DNA of 24,378 bases from an uncultured Eubacterium sp. (lineage in GTDB: Bacteria; Bacillota; Clostridia; Lachnospirales; Lachnospiraceae): assembly GCA_905236295.1 (NCBI GenBank), contig CAJOQF010000034.1, forward strand, positions 1-24,378, written 5' to 3'. Below the pieces are notes generated by a model. That model was not told where the DNA came from. It searched no databases and saw only the letters and a list, made by a program, of their open reading frames with translations. The position numbers and the translations under genes are program-made. Below, in pieces: positions 1 to 6,960 of the stretch (within the stretch, counting starts at the first letter, position 1; every line of letters starts with the position of its first letter).

Positions 1-569
1 CCAAGAAGGTTCATTCTTGTCATACCATTGTTACCCATAGCTGTATGAAGCGGATGATCGAGTGCCTGCATATCCATAGCTACGCACTTAACACCATGCT
101 TAACGAACCAGATACCAGCCTCACGACCTGTACCACATGAGTAATGATAGTACTCCTTAGAGTCATCAAACTTCTCATGCATACCTGTGCATAAGCAAAG
201 TACTTTGCCCTTTAAGTAATCTGAATCAGGATCGATTCCCATGTTACGGCAAGCCTTGTCAAGATCCTCACCAGTGATGAGTGCCCATCTCTTTACGAAT
301 GTAAGATCGAGGCATACTGCATCGCCTGTGTAAGCGTCGATTGCCATCTCATGTGTATAACGAGCTCTTCTTCCGTCGAACTCTCTCTCCATAACGTGAC
401 GCGGTGCATCACAGTGTGTACCTGTATGCATTGTGCATCCGATATACTGTGTTAAAACGCCACCTTTTGCCATTGAATGTTTGCTATCGATAACCGGCTT
501 ATCGAAATAAGGCCATCTCGGAATCTCTGCACTAAACGGATGTGTTAAGTCTACCCATACCTTTGCCAT
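1..569 (-). CDS. Cyclase-family metal-dependent hydrolase, probable dihydrophloroglucinol cyclohydrolase (3' end outside window)
   Basis: The first 189 codons are present; the C-terminus lies beyond the left edge. The start is the ATG at 569-567, with AGGAGGT at 584-578 eight bases upstream. The protein has the signature of the cyclase/kynurenine formamidase superfamily, HTGTHCDAP at residues 48-56 followed by His58, which supplies the ligands of a divalent metal such as Mn or Zn. Members hydrolyse C-C or C-N bonds of cyclic substrates. It is the last visible gene of an operon with a short-chain reductase and a 3-hydroxyacyl-CoA-dehydrogenase-like enzyme. In the anaerobic phloroglucinol pathway a Mn-dependent member of this superfamily opens dihydrophloroglucinol to 3-hydroxy-5-oxohexanoate, and I infer that role from context. 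Family assignment is firm; the substrate is inferred. Kynurenine formamidase is the alternative, but no tryptophan-catabolic gene is nearby. Confidence 0.85.
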   Translation of the reverse strand, partial: MAKVWVDLTHPFSAEIPRWPYFDKPVIDSKHSMAKGGVLTQYIGCTMHTGTHCDAPRHVMEREFDGRRARYTHEMAIDAYTGDAVCLDLTFVKRWALITGEDLDKACRNMGIDPDSDYLKGKVLCLCTGMHEKFDDSKEYYHYSCGTGREAGIWFVKHGVKCVAMDMQALDHPLHTAMGNNGMTRMNLL

Positions 570-608
570 TGGACTGTACCTCCTATAATAGAAAAAAGTT
601 ATTTGTTT

Positions 609-1556
609 TTATTTGTTGTAGAGCATCTTGATAAGATACTCGTTCAACCCACCATTGATTTCTGCGATCTCATCGTCAGTATACTTCATGAAGCCCTCAT
701 GATATCCATCCTTAGCCTCAGCTCTGAAACCGTTCTTGCCGGCATCAAGCATCTCTTTAAGGAGCGGAGAAGCATCATGTCTGTCCTCGAGATCTTTGAG
801 AACATAGTTGTGAATGTTGCTAGTAAGCTGTGTTGAAACCATATCTGAGTTTACAAGCGGCGGAAGATACGGAAGTCTCAAGCCGAAGCTGTACTTACAT
901 GCATCATCAACCGTCTTGGCATCAGCTATGCCACGCTCAACGATTGAGATTGCCTCACGCCAAAGAGCATGCTGCATTCTGTTTGCGATGAATCCCGGAA
1001 CATCCTTCTTGCAAAGAACCGGCTTCTTGCCTGCCTCTGTAAGAACATCCATAACTGTCTGTGCAACCTCATCTGTAGTAGCATCAGTCTTAACGACCTC
1101 AACAAGCGGGATGAGGAATGCAGGATTCCAGAAGTGAGTACCGCAGAGTCTCTCTTTGTGCTTGCACTTAGCAGAAATCTCTGTAGGACTCATAACTGAG
1201 GTGTTTGTACAGAAGATAGTCTTCTCAGAAACAACCTCCTCAAGCTGTGCGAAGAGATTCTGTTTCATTTCCATCTCCTCGAGCACGCACTCAACAACCA
1301 TCTCGGCGTTCTTTACGCCATCAGACTTAATATCTTTTGTAAAGCTGATCTTGCTTACAATCTTATCAACATCGGCCTCAGTAACAATACCTTTCTCAAC
1401 GAGAAGCTTCATATTGTTACGAACCTTTGCCTCTACATCTACATCAAATACGTCGTAAACTGTTACGTTTGCACCGTCAAGACCTGCAAGGATCTGTGCG
1501 ATGGCACTACCCATCATTCCGCCGCCGCAAACCAAAAAGTTTTTAATTTTGCTCAT
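609..1556 (-). CDS. 3-hydroxyacyl-CoA dehydrogenase-family enzyme, probable 3-hydroxy-5-oxohexanoate dehydrogenase
   Basis: 315 residues with AAGGAAGG at 1572-1565, eight bases before the ATG. An N-terminal Rossmann NAD site is visible (GGGMMG, 11-16). The usual catalytic residues of the family are present: Ser120 in TNTS, His141 and Glu153 (the His-Glu pair twelve residues apart) in the HFWNPAFLIPLVEVV stretch, and Asn192 in PGFIANR. The C-terminal half is the helical 3HCDH domain. HFWNPxFLIPLVEV differs from the HFFNPxxxMxLVE of true fatty-acyl-CoA enzymes and resembles members that act on free hydroxy acids. No thiolase, crotonase or acyl-CoA dehydrogenase is adjacent, so a beta-oxidation or butyrate-pathway role is less likely. 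With the reductase upstream and cyclase downstream it fits NAD-dependent oxidation of 3-hydroxy-5-oxohexanoate to 3,5-dioxohexanoate. That substrate is inferred. It sits 38 bases after the reductase gene and 39 before the cyclase gene. Confidence 0.85.
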   Translation of the reverse strand: MSKIKNFLVCGGGMMGSAIAQILAGLDGANVTVYDVFDVDVEAKVRNNMKLLVEKGIVTEADVDKIVSKISFTKDIKSDGVKNAEMVVECVLEEMEMKQNLFAQLEEVVSEKTIFCTNTSVMSPTEISAKCKHKERLCGTHFWNPAFLIPLVEVVKTDATTDEVAQTVMDVLTEAGKKPVLCKKDVPGFIANRMQHALWREAISIVERGIADAKTVDDACKYSFGLRLPYLPPLVNSDMVSTQLTSNIHNYVLKDLEDRHDASPLLKEMLDAGKNGFRAEAKDGYHEGFMKYTDDEIAEINGGLNEYLIKMLYNK

Positions 1557-1594
1557 TTTTAAGACCTTCCTTCTAAATGTTTAAATGATTTTAA

Positions 1595-2413
1595 TTAGCA
1601 GGTGAGGTATCCACCTGAGCAGTCACAAGCAGAACCTGTGATGAAGTTTGATGCATTTGATGAAAGGAACATTGCATAACCTGCGAAATCCTCAGGCTCA
1701 GCAAGACGTCCGATCGGCTCACGCTTCATGAAGTTCTTGTAAACCTCTGAAGTCTCGTCGAACATCCACTCAGTAAGCTCTGAACGGAATACTGTCGGGC
1801 AGATAGCATTTACGTTAATGCCGTACTTAGCTGAGAGATCACATGCCATAGAAGCGATCATCATATCAGCACCACCCTTTGATGTACAATAGCCTGTGTA
1901 TCCTGCCATACCTCTCTTAGATCTCTGAGAAGTAACAACAACGATCTTACCGCCCTGACCTGAAGCCGGAGTCTCACCGCCGAGCTGGTCAACCATCTGC
2001 TGTGCAACATACTTAAGCACGATGTAAACTGACTTGCAGTCAGCGTCCATGATGAACTGCCACTCATCTACTGACTGATCAAGAATGTTAGCCGGTTTAT
2101 TGAAGCCGTGGCATACAGCAAGAATATCAATTCTTCCGTACTTCTCTACAGCTCCTTTTACAAGATTCTTAACGTCCTCTTCCTTAGCCGGATCTGCCGG
2201 GATAGCAACACAGTCGATACCCTCTGCCTTGAACTCCTCTACAAGCGGATCAAGTTTAGCAGAACCGCGTCCTGAAAGAACAACCTTTGCTCCATTGTAT
2301 CCGTATGTTTTTGCAAGAACTTTACCGAGTGCACCTGTAGCACCTGTAACAAGAGCAACCTTACCCTCGATATTGAACATGTTGGTTACGAATTCTTTAC
2401 TGCATGGAACCAT
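1595..2413 (-). CDS. Short-chain dehydrogenase/reductase, probable phloroglucinol reductase
   Basis: Classical SDR of 272 residues from the ATG at 2413-2411. AAGGAGG at 2429-2423 lies nine bases upstream. An in-frame ATG at 2422 touches the ribosome binding site and is unlikely to be the start. The cofactor loop is TGATGALG (23-30), and an Arg at the end of the second strand (SGRGS, 47-51) favours NADPH. Catalytic Ser162, Tyr175 and Lys179 (YCTSK) are present. The common NNAG motif is replaced by a CHG segment (101-103), and a Gly-rich insertion (about 145-155) precedes the catalytic serine. As first gene of an operon with a 3HCDH-type dehydrogenase and a cyclase-family hydrolase, it fits NADPH-dependent reduction of phloroglucinol to dihydrophloroglucinol. 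SDR identity is certain. The substrate rests on gene context; a sugar-acid reductase is the main alternative. Confidence 0.85.
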   Translation of the reverse strand: MVPCSKEFVTNMFNIEGKVALVTGATGALGKVLAKTYGYNGAKVVLSGRGSAKLDPLVEEFKAEGIDCVAIPADPAKEEDVKNLVKGAVEKYGRIDILAVCHGFNKPANILDQSVDEWQFIMDADCKSVYIVLKYVAQQMVDQLGGETPASGQGGKIVVVTSQRSKRGMAGYTGYCTSKGGADMMIASMACDLSAKYGINVNAICPTVFRSELTEWMFDETSEVYKNFMKREPIGRLAEPEDFAGYAMFLSSNASNFITGSACDCSGGYLTC

Positions 2414-2446
2414 TGGAATCATCCTCCTTTAAATTGTTTAATTAAT

Positions 2447-2463
2447 CGATTTGTGGAAAATCG
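2447..2463. promoter_or_regulatory. Inverted repeat at the predicted start of the reductase operon transcript
   Basis: CGATTT (2447-2452) and AAATCG (2458-2463) form a perfect 6-bp inverted repeat around five bases. It lies just downstream of the predicted minus-strand -10 box, so it spans the likely transcription start. It could be an operator or a small leader hairpin. No bound factor is known. Confidence 0.4.
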
Positions 2464-2471
2464 TTAACCAC

Positions 2472-2500
2472 AGTATAAAACACTAGTCTTTTTTATGCAA
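2472..2500 (-). promoter_or_regulatory. Sigma-A promoter for the reductase/dehydrogenase/cyclase operon
   Basis: Reading the minus strand, TTGCAT (2500-2495) is followed after 17 bases by TATACT (2477-2472). The predicted start is near 2465, giving a leader of about 50 bases before the SDR start at 2413. A second TATAAT lies at 2552-2547 but has no convincing -35 box at the right distance. Confidence 0.6.
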
Positions 2501-2594
2501 TACATACAATAATGTAATCAAGTTACTGCAAAGTAATGTCGTGTGTATTATACAAAAAATTTCATATAATTTACCATTTTTCATGCAAAATTGA

Positions 2595-2623
2595 TTGATT
2601 TATTTTTCACAAAGGTATATACT
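2595..2623 (+). promoter_or_regulatory. Sigma-A promoter for the cupin gene
   Basis: TTGATT (2595-2600), a 17-base spacer and TATACT (2618-2623) give a good vegetative promoter. The predicted start is near 2630, about 64 bases before the cupin start codon. It is divergent from the catabolic operon promoter, with roughly 95 bases between the two -35 boxes. Confidence 0.65.
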
Positions 2624-2628
2624 ATGGC

Positions 2629-2657
2629 TTGTGTGACGAACAAGGTTTGCCACACAA
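2629..2657. promoter_or_regulatory. Imperfect 29-bp inverted repeat over the cupin transcription start; candidate operator
   Basis: Arms TTGTGTGACGAAC (2629-2641) and GTTTGCCACACAA (2645-2657) match at 11 of 13 positions around a three-base centre; the outer seven base pairs are perfect. The element begins at the predicted transcription start, a usual place for a repressor site. It could instead fold as a hairpin in the leader. No T-run follows, so it is not an intrinsic terminator. Confidence 0.5.
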
Positions 2658-2693
2658 TACAGCTACATTATATAAGAAAGGATGGTTTTTAAA

Positions 2694-3050
2694 ATGGCTG
2701 GATATAAGATTACAAAGAAAGACGAATATTACACTTACGAGGCACCGGGACATTCTGAGTGCAAGCTCTGCAGACTTCATGATCCTGCAGACGTTGATGG
2801 CGGTCAGCTTATCAACGGACTCTCTCACTTCCTCCCGAGCGGTGGCGGCACAGAGATGGGTGCTAACCCGGCTGAGTCTATTTACTATATTATCGAGGGA
2901 ACAATGGAGTTCACAGGCGAGGACGGAAAGAAGACTGTCCTTGAGAAAGGTGATTCAGTTCACATCGCTTCTAACTCTAAGAAGTGCGTAAAGAACATCG
3001 GTCCTACAACAGCTCAGATGCTCGTTATCCTTCTCCCACCGAAGGCTTGA
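2694..3050 (+). CDS. Small single-domain cupin lacking the canonical metal ligands
   Basis: 118 residues from the ATG at 2694, with GAAAGGA about ten bases upstream. An in-frame ATG at 2682 sits on the ribosome binding site. The fold is a single cupin barrel: the first-motif end IYYIIEG and the second-motif core GDSVHIASNSKKCVKN are recognisable. The His-X-His ligands of motif 1 are replaced (GANPAES), and the motif 2 His is replaced by Lys, so the protein probably does not hold the usual metal. It is divergent from the putative phloroglucinol operon, shares its regulatory region and shows similar codon choice, so it probably serves the same pathway. Possible roles are ligand sensing, intermediate binding or a metal-free isomerase step. 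I cannot assign a function. Confidence 0.8.
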   Translation: MAGYKITKKDEYYTYEAPGHSECKLCRLHDPADVDGGQLINGLSHFLPSGGGTEMGANPAESIYYIIEGTMEFTGEDGKKTVLEKGDSVHIASNSKKCVKNIGPTTAQMLVILLPPKA

Positions 3051-3070
3051 TGATCTAAATCAAAAATTTT

Positions 3071-3098
3071 GCCGGTCACTTTTGTGACCGGCTTTTTT
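3071..3098 (+). terminator. Intrinsic terminator after the cupin gene
   Basis: A perfect 9-bp GC-rich stem, GCCGGTCAC (3071-3079) and GTGACCGGC (3084-3092) with a TTTT loop, is followed directly by six T residues. It ends the plus-strand cupin transcript 20 bases after its stop codon. Confidence 0.93.
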
Positions 3099-3148
3099 CT
3101 TTCCTCTATCATCTGACTGCGTCATATATAAGTCCAAAGAAAAACAGT

Positions 3149-3176
3149 CCCCAGCCTATGAGAGATACTATCGGGG
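3149..3176 (-). terminator. Possible weak terminator after the pyrophosphatase gene
   Basis: On the minus strand CCCC and GGGG arms (3176-3173 and 3152-3149) could close a short stem, followed by ACTGTTTTTC. The stem is only four to five base pairs with a large loop. The stronger hairpin at 3071-3092 may also stop minus-strand transcripts. Confidence 0.25.
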
Positions 3177-3181
3177 TTTTA

Positions 3182-4831
3182 CTATTTTTGAAGAGCTGAT
3201 ATAAATTTGGGGATCAGCTGTTTTTTTCTTGAAACTACTCCGGGCAACTCGTATACTTCGCCTGAAAGTTCAACTCCATAGGCATCCTCAACGAGGGCGT
3301 TTGCACCTTCGCCGCAGCACTGCAGATAAGAAACCTCATCCATAATATTGGTGAGCATCACAAATACCATGCTGATACCATTTGAGCTCATAGTCTCCCT
3401 CAAATGAGGTTTGATCTTCTCTCGAACCTCATCCAGCTCGACGGCTGTCATTGCGCTTATCTGTGCAACACCAAAGTCGGCATTCTGTGTATGGAAAACC
3501 TTGAAATCCTGGTTTATGATTTCCTCCGGAGTCTTTGTGCCGAAATTGCTGCCTGCCTTAAACATTGCCTTTGCATGTTCCTCGAGATCTATGCCTGCAA
3601 TCTCTGCCAGAGACCTTGCAGCTTCCTCGTCGAGAGGCGTACAGGTCGGTGATCTGAACAACAGCGTATCGGAAATGATCGCCGAACAGAGCAGTCCTGC
3701 AATATCAGAAGGTATATCTATACCCTGCTCTATAAACATCGATCTGACAATAGTACCCGTGCAACCCAGTGGCTGGTTTCTGAAAAATACCGGTGCAATC
3801 GTCTCAAGACTACCTATTCTGTGGTGATCGATTATCTCTAAGATCGTTGCACTGTCAATCCCGTCTACAGCCTGTGATTTTTCGTTGTGATCGACCAGTA
3901 TGAGCTGTTTTCTCCTAAGATCGAGCAGGTTCCTTCGAGAGATCATGCCGACATATTTTCCGTCATCATCCAACACAGGAAAATCCCTGTGCCTTTCCTT
4001 GGACATAACCTTCTGCACATCCTCGATATGTTCCTCTAATCCGAAAGTAACCAGATTGCGGCTTCGCATAAAGTACTTCACCTGCATACTCTGGTTGATA
4101 AGGCGGACGGTGGTAAATGTATCAAACGGAGTGGTGATAAGCACGCACTGCTTTTCTTGCGCAAGCTTAACGAGATCCGGGCTTACTGAGGCATCTCCTG
4201 TAATCACCAGGGCGCATGCATCTGACTCGATAGCGGTGAGCTGGGCTTCATAACGGCTTCCGAGAATGATCAGATCATCCTCATCCACAAACTCCTCCAT
4301 AATCTTTGGATTGGCGGATCCAACCACCACCTTCCCCTTGGTAAAGCAGGCATTCTCATTTCCGCAAAGGATCTCACCCTCAAGCGTATCCCTTATATCG
4401 CGATAGCGCGTTCTCGCCTTGGCAAGCGTCGTGCTGTCATAGACATCCATATATGAGGAAGCGATATCATTTGTCGTGATCACTCCCTCGAGATTACCGG
4501 ACTCATTTGTAACCGGAAGGGTTGCTATGTTCTCAGTACGCATCTGTGCCCATGCATCTTTGAGTGTGGTGCCCCGTCTGATCGGCTCGGTGTGTCGTAT
4601 TTCGATATCGGCAACCTGAGTGTTGACATCGGTGATCAAATCGGGAGTGTCTACTCCAAAAACCGAAAGCACATATCCGGTCTCGAGATTGACATCACCT
4701 GCCCTTTTTGGAATATAAACTCCCGTTGAAGTCTGTCCCTTTAAATATGCATATGCGATTGCCGAGCAGATTGAATCCGTATCGGGATTCTGATGTCCGA
4801 CAACCCAAACTTCCCTCTGATCATTATTCAT
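3182..4831 (-). CDS. Manganese-dependent inorganic pyrophosphatase, family II, with CBS and DRTGG regulatory domains
   Basis: Hydrolyses pyrophosphate to phosphate in the cytoplasm. 549 residues from the ATG at 4831, with GAGG nine bases upstream; an in-frame TTG at 4846 would add five residues but overlaps that site. The catalytic DHH domain is split. GHQNPDTDS (12-20) carries ligands His13, Asp17 and Asp19. It is followed by a CBS domain (about 70-125), a DRTGG-type domain (about 130-245) and a second CBS domain (about 255-305). The DHH domain then resumes with VDHN (313-316) and DHH (335-337). The C-terminal DHHA2 lobe ends in the catalytic SRKKQ (534-538). Catalytic motifs look intact. 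In this family the CBS pair binds adenine nucleotides and the DRTGG-containing form is linked to diadenosine polyphosphates, giving allosteric control. It is the last gene of an operon behind two G3E GTPases, 19 bases after the nearer one. Confidence 0.93.
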   Translation of the reverse strand: MNNDQREVWVVGHQNPDTDSICSAIAYAYLKGQTSTGVYIPKRAGDVNLETGYVLSVFGVDTPDLITDVNTQVADIEIRHTEPIRRGTTLKDAWAQMRTENIATLPVTNESGNLEGVITTNDIASSYMDVYDSTTLAKARTRYRDIRDTLEGEILCGNENACFTKGKVVVGSANPKIMEEFVDEDDLIILGSRYEAQLTAIESDACALVITGDASVSPDLVKLAQEKQCVLITTPFDTFTTVRLINQSMQVKYFMRSRNLVTFGLEEHIEDVQKVMSKERHRDFPVLDDDGKYVGMISRRNLLDLRRKQLILVDHNEKSQAVDGIDSATILEIIDHHRIGSLETIAPVFFRNQPLGCTGTIVRSMFIEQGIDIPSDIAGLLCSAIISDTLLFRSPTCTPLDEEAARSLAEIAGIDLEEHAKAMFKAGSNFGTKTPEEIINQDFKVFHTQNADFGVAQISAMTAVELDEVREKIKPHLRETMSSNGISMVFVMLTNIMDEVSYLQCCGEGANALVEDAYGVELSGEVYELPGVVSRKKQLIPKFISALQK

Positions 4832-4850
4832 AAAACCATTCCTCAACTAT

Positions 4851-5795
4851 CTACGAAAAATAAACCAATTCGTCAGCCGGTTCTTCGGCAGGACTCCACT
4901 CATCCAGATAGAGGACAGGCCCTTTCTTTTTGTACTCCATTGCAAACTCAACCTTTACAGTGGCAGTGAGATTGATCCATGATTTGTGTTCGAGCTTTGA
5001 CGCCTCCGGACTCTTGCATTTAAATCCGATGAATGTAATGTCATCCTCACAGCAGGTCATAGCAAATCTGCCGGGAACAAACACATCTTTTTTCTTAAGC
5101 TTTTCAGGTCTGTAAACCTTTGCCAGGAACTTGATCTGTTTTCCCTCGTATTTGTTCGGATGGTCGAGAGCATCGAGATACCAGAGACCATAGTCAGAAT
5201 CCGTAAGCTCCAACACCGGACCCGATGTGTCAAACGGAAGCTCTTCCTCCGTCTCATCTATGGTTCCGTCTATTCTCTCATAAACCAGCTGGGCTTTTCT
5301 GTTTATGCTCTTAACCAGCTGTCTGAACTTGAGTTTTGGTATCGGATCCGTACATCTGTTAAAGATGACAACATCAGAGTTGAACAACTGCTCCACCATG
5401 ATGTTTCTCATGTTCAGCATATACTGTTCAAAGCTTGAGGCATCAGCCGTGGAGAGTATCTGTACAAGCTCCCATCTGGCCGGGAAATCCGTATCTGCAA
5501 ACAGATCGTACTCCCATGTTCCGTTGTACTCTATAAACACCGCATCGGGAAGGTATTCCTTGTCTATAAGCGCAAGCTTTTCTTTTGTGTACTCTTCCTT
5601 TTCTTCAATATATATGACATCCGTGTTTATCTCTTTGAGTTTATCTTCGTCAAACTCGACCTCGCCGTCCTCACATGCGATTATCACATGCTTGCCGCCG
5701 GCTCCAAAATCATTTTCAAGCAGCGTCTCGACTATAAGTGATGTCTTTCCGCTGTCCATAAATCCCGTAAATAAATATACCGGTATCGTATCCAT
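4851..5795 (-). CDS. G3E (CobW-like) GTPase fused to a TIGR03943/DUF1980-like C-terminal domain
   Basis: 314 residues. The N-terminal half (1 to about 195) is a G3E P-loop GTPase: Walker A GFMDSGKTS (11-19), then FIEYNGTWE near 88-95 where relatives have an IEPTG-type motif, and NRCTD (146-150) at the NKxD position. The GCxCC metal motif typical of CobW proteins is absent. The C-terminal part (about 200-305) resembles YcgQ/TIGR03943 proteins, with the diagnostic FAMTCCEDD segment containing Cys248-Cys249. In Bacillus-type genomes such domains occur with YcgR-type permeases near zinc or G3E genes. The fusion suggests a GTP-driven switch linked to metal handling. Its start lies six bases after the stop of the His-rich GTPase gene, so the two are probably translationally coupled. 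Family calls are good; the biochemical role is unknown. Confidence 0.82.
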   Translation of the reverse strand: MDTIPVYLFTGFMDSGKTSLIVETLLENDFGAGGKHVIIACEDGEVEFDEDKLKEINTDVIYIEEKEEYTKEKLALIDKEYLPDAVFIEYNGTWEYDLFADTDFPARWELVQILSTADASSFEQYMLNMRNIMVEQLFNSDVVIFNRCTDPIPKLKFRQLVKSINRKAQLVYERIDGTIDETEEELPFDTSGPVLELTDSDYGLWYLDALDHPNKYEGKQIKFLAKVYRPEKLKKKDVFVPGRFAMTCCEDDITFIGFKCKSPEASKLEHKSWINLTATVKVEFAMEYKKKGPVLYLDEWSPAEEPADELVYFS

Positions 5796-5801
5796 TTTTT
5801 A

Positions 5802-6935
5802 TCACTCCAATCCAAACAGCTTGTCAAGAACCGCCTCATCGATATCGGTTCCTATAACACATAAACGTCCTGTATACTCAGGCTCACCGTCGCGAAGCTC
5901 ATACTCGCCCGGCACCATGTCAAAGTATATCCATCCGCCGTTTACATCCTCTACCATACCCTTTGCACGGAGGATATCGCCATAGCTGTCAGTATCGGCG
6001 AAGTCTTTAAGTATTGCCTCTATCTTTGAACGCTCGAACTTGTGCGGTGTCTGACGTCCCCAGCTGGTAAATATCTCATCTGCATGATGATGTCCATGAT
6101 GATCGTGATCATGATGATCGTGGTCATGATGGTCGTGATCGTGGTGATCGTGGTCATGGTGGTCATGATCGTGGTGATCGTGGTGATCGTGGTCATGGTC
6201 GTGGTGATCGTGGTCATGATGGTCATGGTCGTCATGGTCGTGATGATCGTGGTCATGATCGTGGTGATCATGGTCGTGTGCCTCGGCATCAGCCTTGCTT
6301 CTTGCGATAGCCTCCTGCATCATCTCGTCCTCAAGACTGCTCTGCTGCTCGATAACAGAGATGATCTGAGATCCGTTTATATTATCCCAAGGAGTAGTGA
6401 TGATGGCTGCCTTGCCGTTTAACTCCTGAATCTGCTTAACCACAAGTTCAAGAGCATCGTCCGACATATCCTGGCTGCGGCTTAAGACAACTGTTGAAGC
6501 GTACTCGATCTGGTTGTTGAAGAACTCGCCAAAAGCTTTCATCTGCTTCTTGACCTTCTTTGCGTTTACAACAGTTACAAGCGCATTGATCTTTATGTCG
6601 TATGCATCTCCCACTCCCTTAACCGCATTCATAACGTCTGAGAGCTTGCCGACTCCTGTCGGCTCGATGATAACCCTGTCCGGAGAATATTTATCTATAA
6701 CCTCTCTGAGGTTTTTGTCGAAGTCACCGACAAGTGTGCAGCAGATGCATCCTGAATTCATCTCTGTTATCTCTATTCCGGCATCTTTCAAGAAGCCGCC
6801 GTCGATTCCGACCTCTCCGTACTCGTTTTCTATGAGGACGATCTTCTCACCTTTGAAAACCTCCTCTATCATCTTCTTAATAAAAGTTGTTTTTCCAGCT
6901 CCTAAAAATCCTGAAACAATATCTACTTTTGTCAT
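5802..6935 (-). CDS. G3E/CobW-family metallochaperone GTPase with a long His/Asp tract
   Basis: 377 residues. The N-terminal GTPase domain has Walker A GFLGAGKTT (9-17), the switch-like ENEYGEVGID (36-45), the metal-binding GCICC (62-66) and IEPTGVG (90-96). The guanine-specificity motif is degenerate: SRSQD (152-156) instead of NKxD. Residues 220-284 form a low-complexity His/Asp tract, followed by a CobW C-terminal domain (about 286-377). In ZNG1, YeiR, YjiA and related proteins the CxCC motif binds zinc or a similar metal and GTP drives its transfer to client enzymes; the tract may store or buffer metal. Zinc, cobalt, nickel and manganese cannot be told apart here. It is first in an operon with a second G3E GTPase and a metal-dependent pyrophosphatase. 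The ribosome binding site AAAGGA lies about 12 bases before the ATG. Confidence 0.9.
   Translation of the reverse strand: MTKVDIVSGFLGAGKTTFIKKMIEEVFKGEKIVLIENEYGEVGIDGGFLKDAGIEITEMNSGCICCTLVGDFDKNLREVIDKYSPDRVIIEPTGVGKLSDVMNAVKGVGDAYDIKINALVTVVNAKKVKKQMKAFGEFFNNQIEYASTVVLSRSQDMSDDALELVVKQIQELNGKAAIITTPWDNINGSQIISVIEQQSSLEDEMMQEAIARSKADAEAHDHDHHDHDHDHHDHDDHDHHDHDHHDHDHDHHDHHDHDHHDHDHHDHDHHDHDHHDHDHHGHHHADEIFTSWGRQTPHKFERSKIEAILKDFADTDSYGDILRAKGMVEDVNGGWIYFDMVPGEYELRDGEPEYTGRLCVIGTDIDEAVLDKLFGLE
6084..6278 (-). repeat. Degenerate tandem repeat encoding the His/Asp tract
   Basis: 195 bases made almost only of CAT/CAC and GAT/GAC codons. They encode residues 220-284 of the CobW-like GTPase: by my count 39 His, 25 Asp and one Gly, with a recurring HDHDHHD pattern. 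Synonymous third positions vary (CAT against CAC, GAT against GAC), so the repeat is strong in protein and weaker in DNA. Such tracts can change length by slippage in steps that keep the frame. Confidence 0.95.
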
Positions 6936-6960
6936 TTCTCAGTACCATCCTTTCATTTGT

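Noticed and set aside
609..1556. Butyrate-pathway 3-hydroxybutyryl-CoA dehydrogenase (hbd)
   Set aside because: The HFWNPxFLIPLVEV motif differs from Hbd, and crotonase, thiolase and bcd/etf genes are absent from the neighbourhood.
5305..5985. Plus-strand ORF of 226 codons
   Set aside because: Ser-rich antisense frame covering parts of two well-supported GTPase genes; no family motif or ribosome binding site.
6084..6278. Repeat array that could be taken for a CRISPR
   Set aside because: There are no unique spacers of constant length; the array stays in frame in a protein and encodes only His, Asp and one Gly.
6042..6422. Plus-strand ORF of 126 codons rich in Val, Met and Ile
   Set aside because: It is the antisense of the His/Asp codon tract of the GTPase; its composition is a direct result of CAT/CAC and GAT/GAC codons on the other strand, and it has no ribosome binding site.
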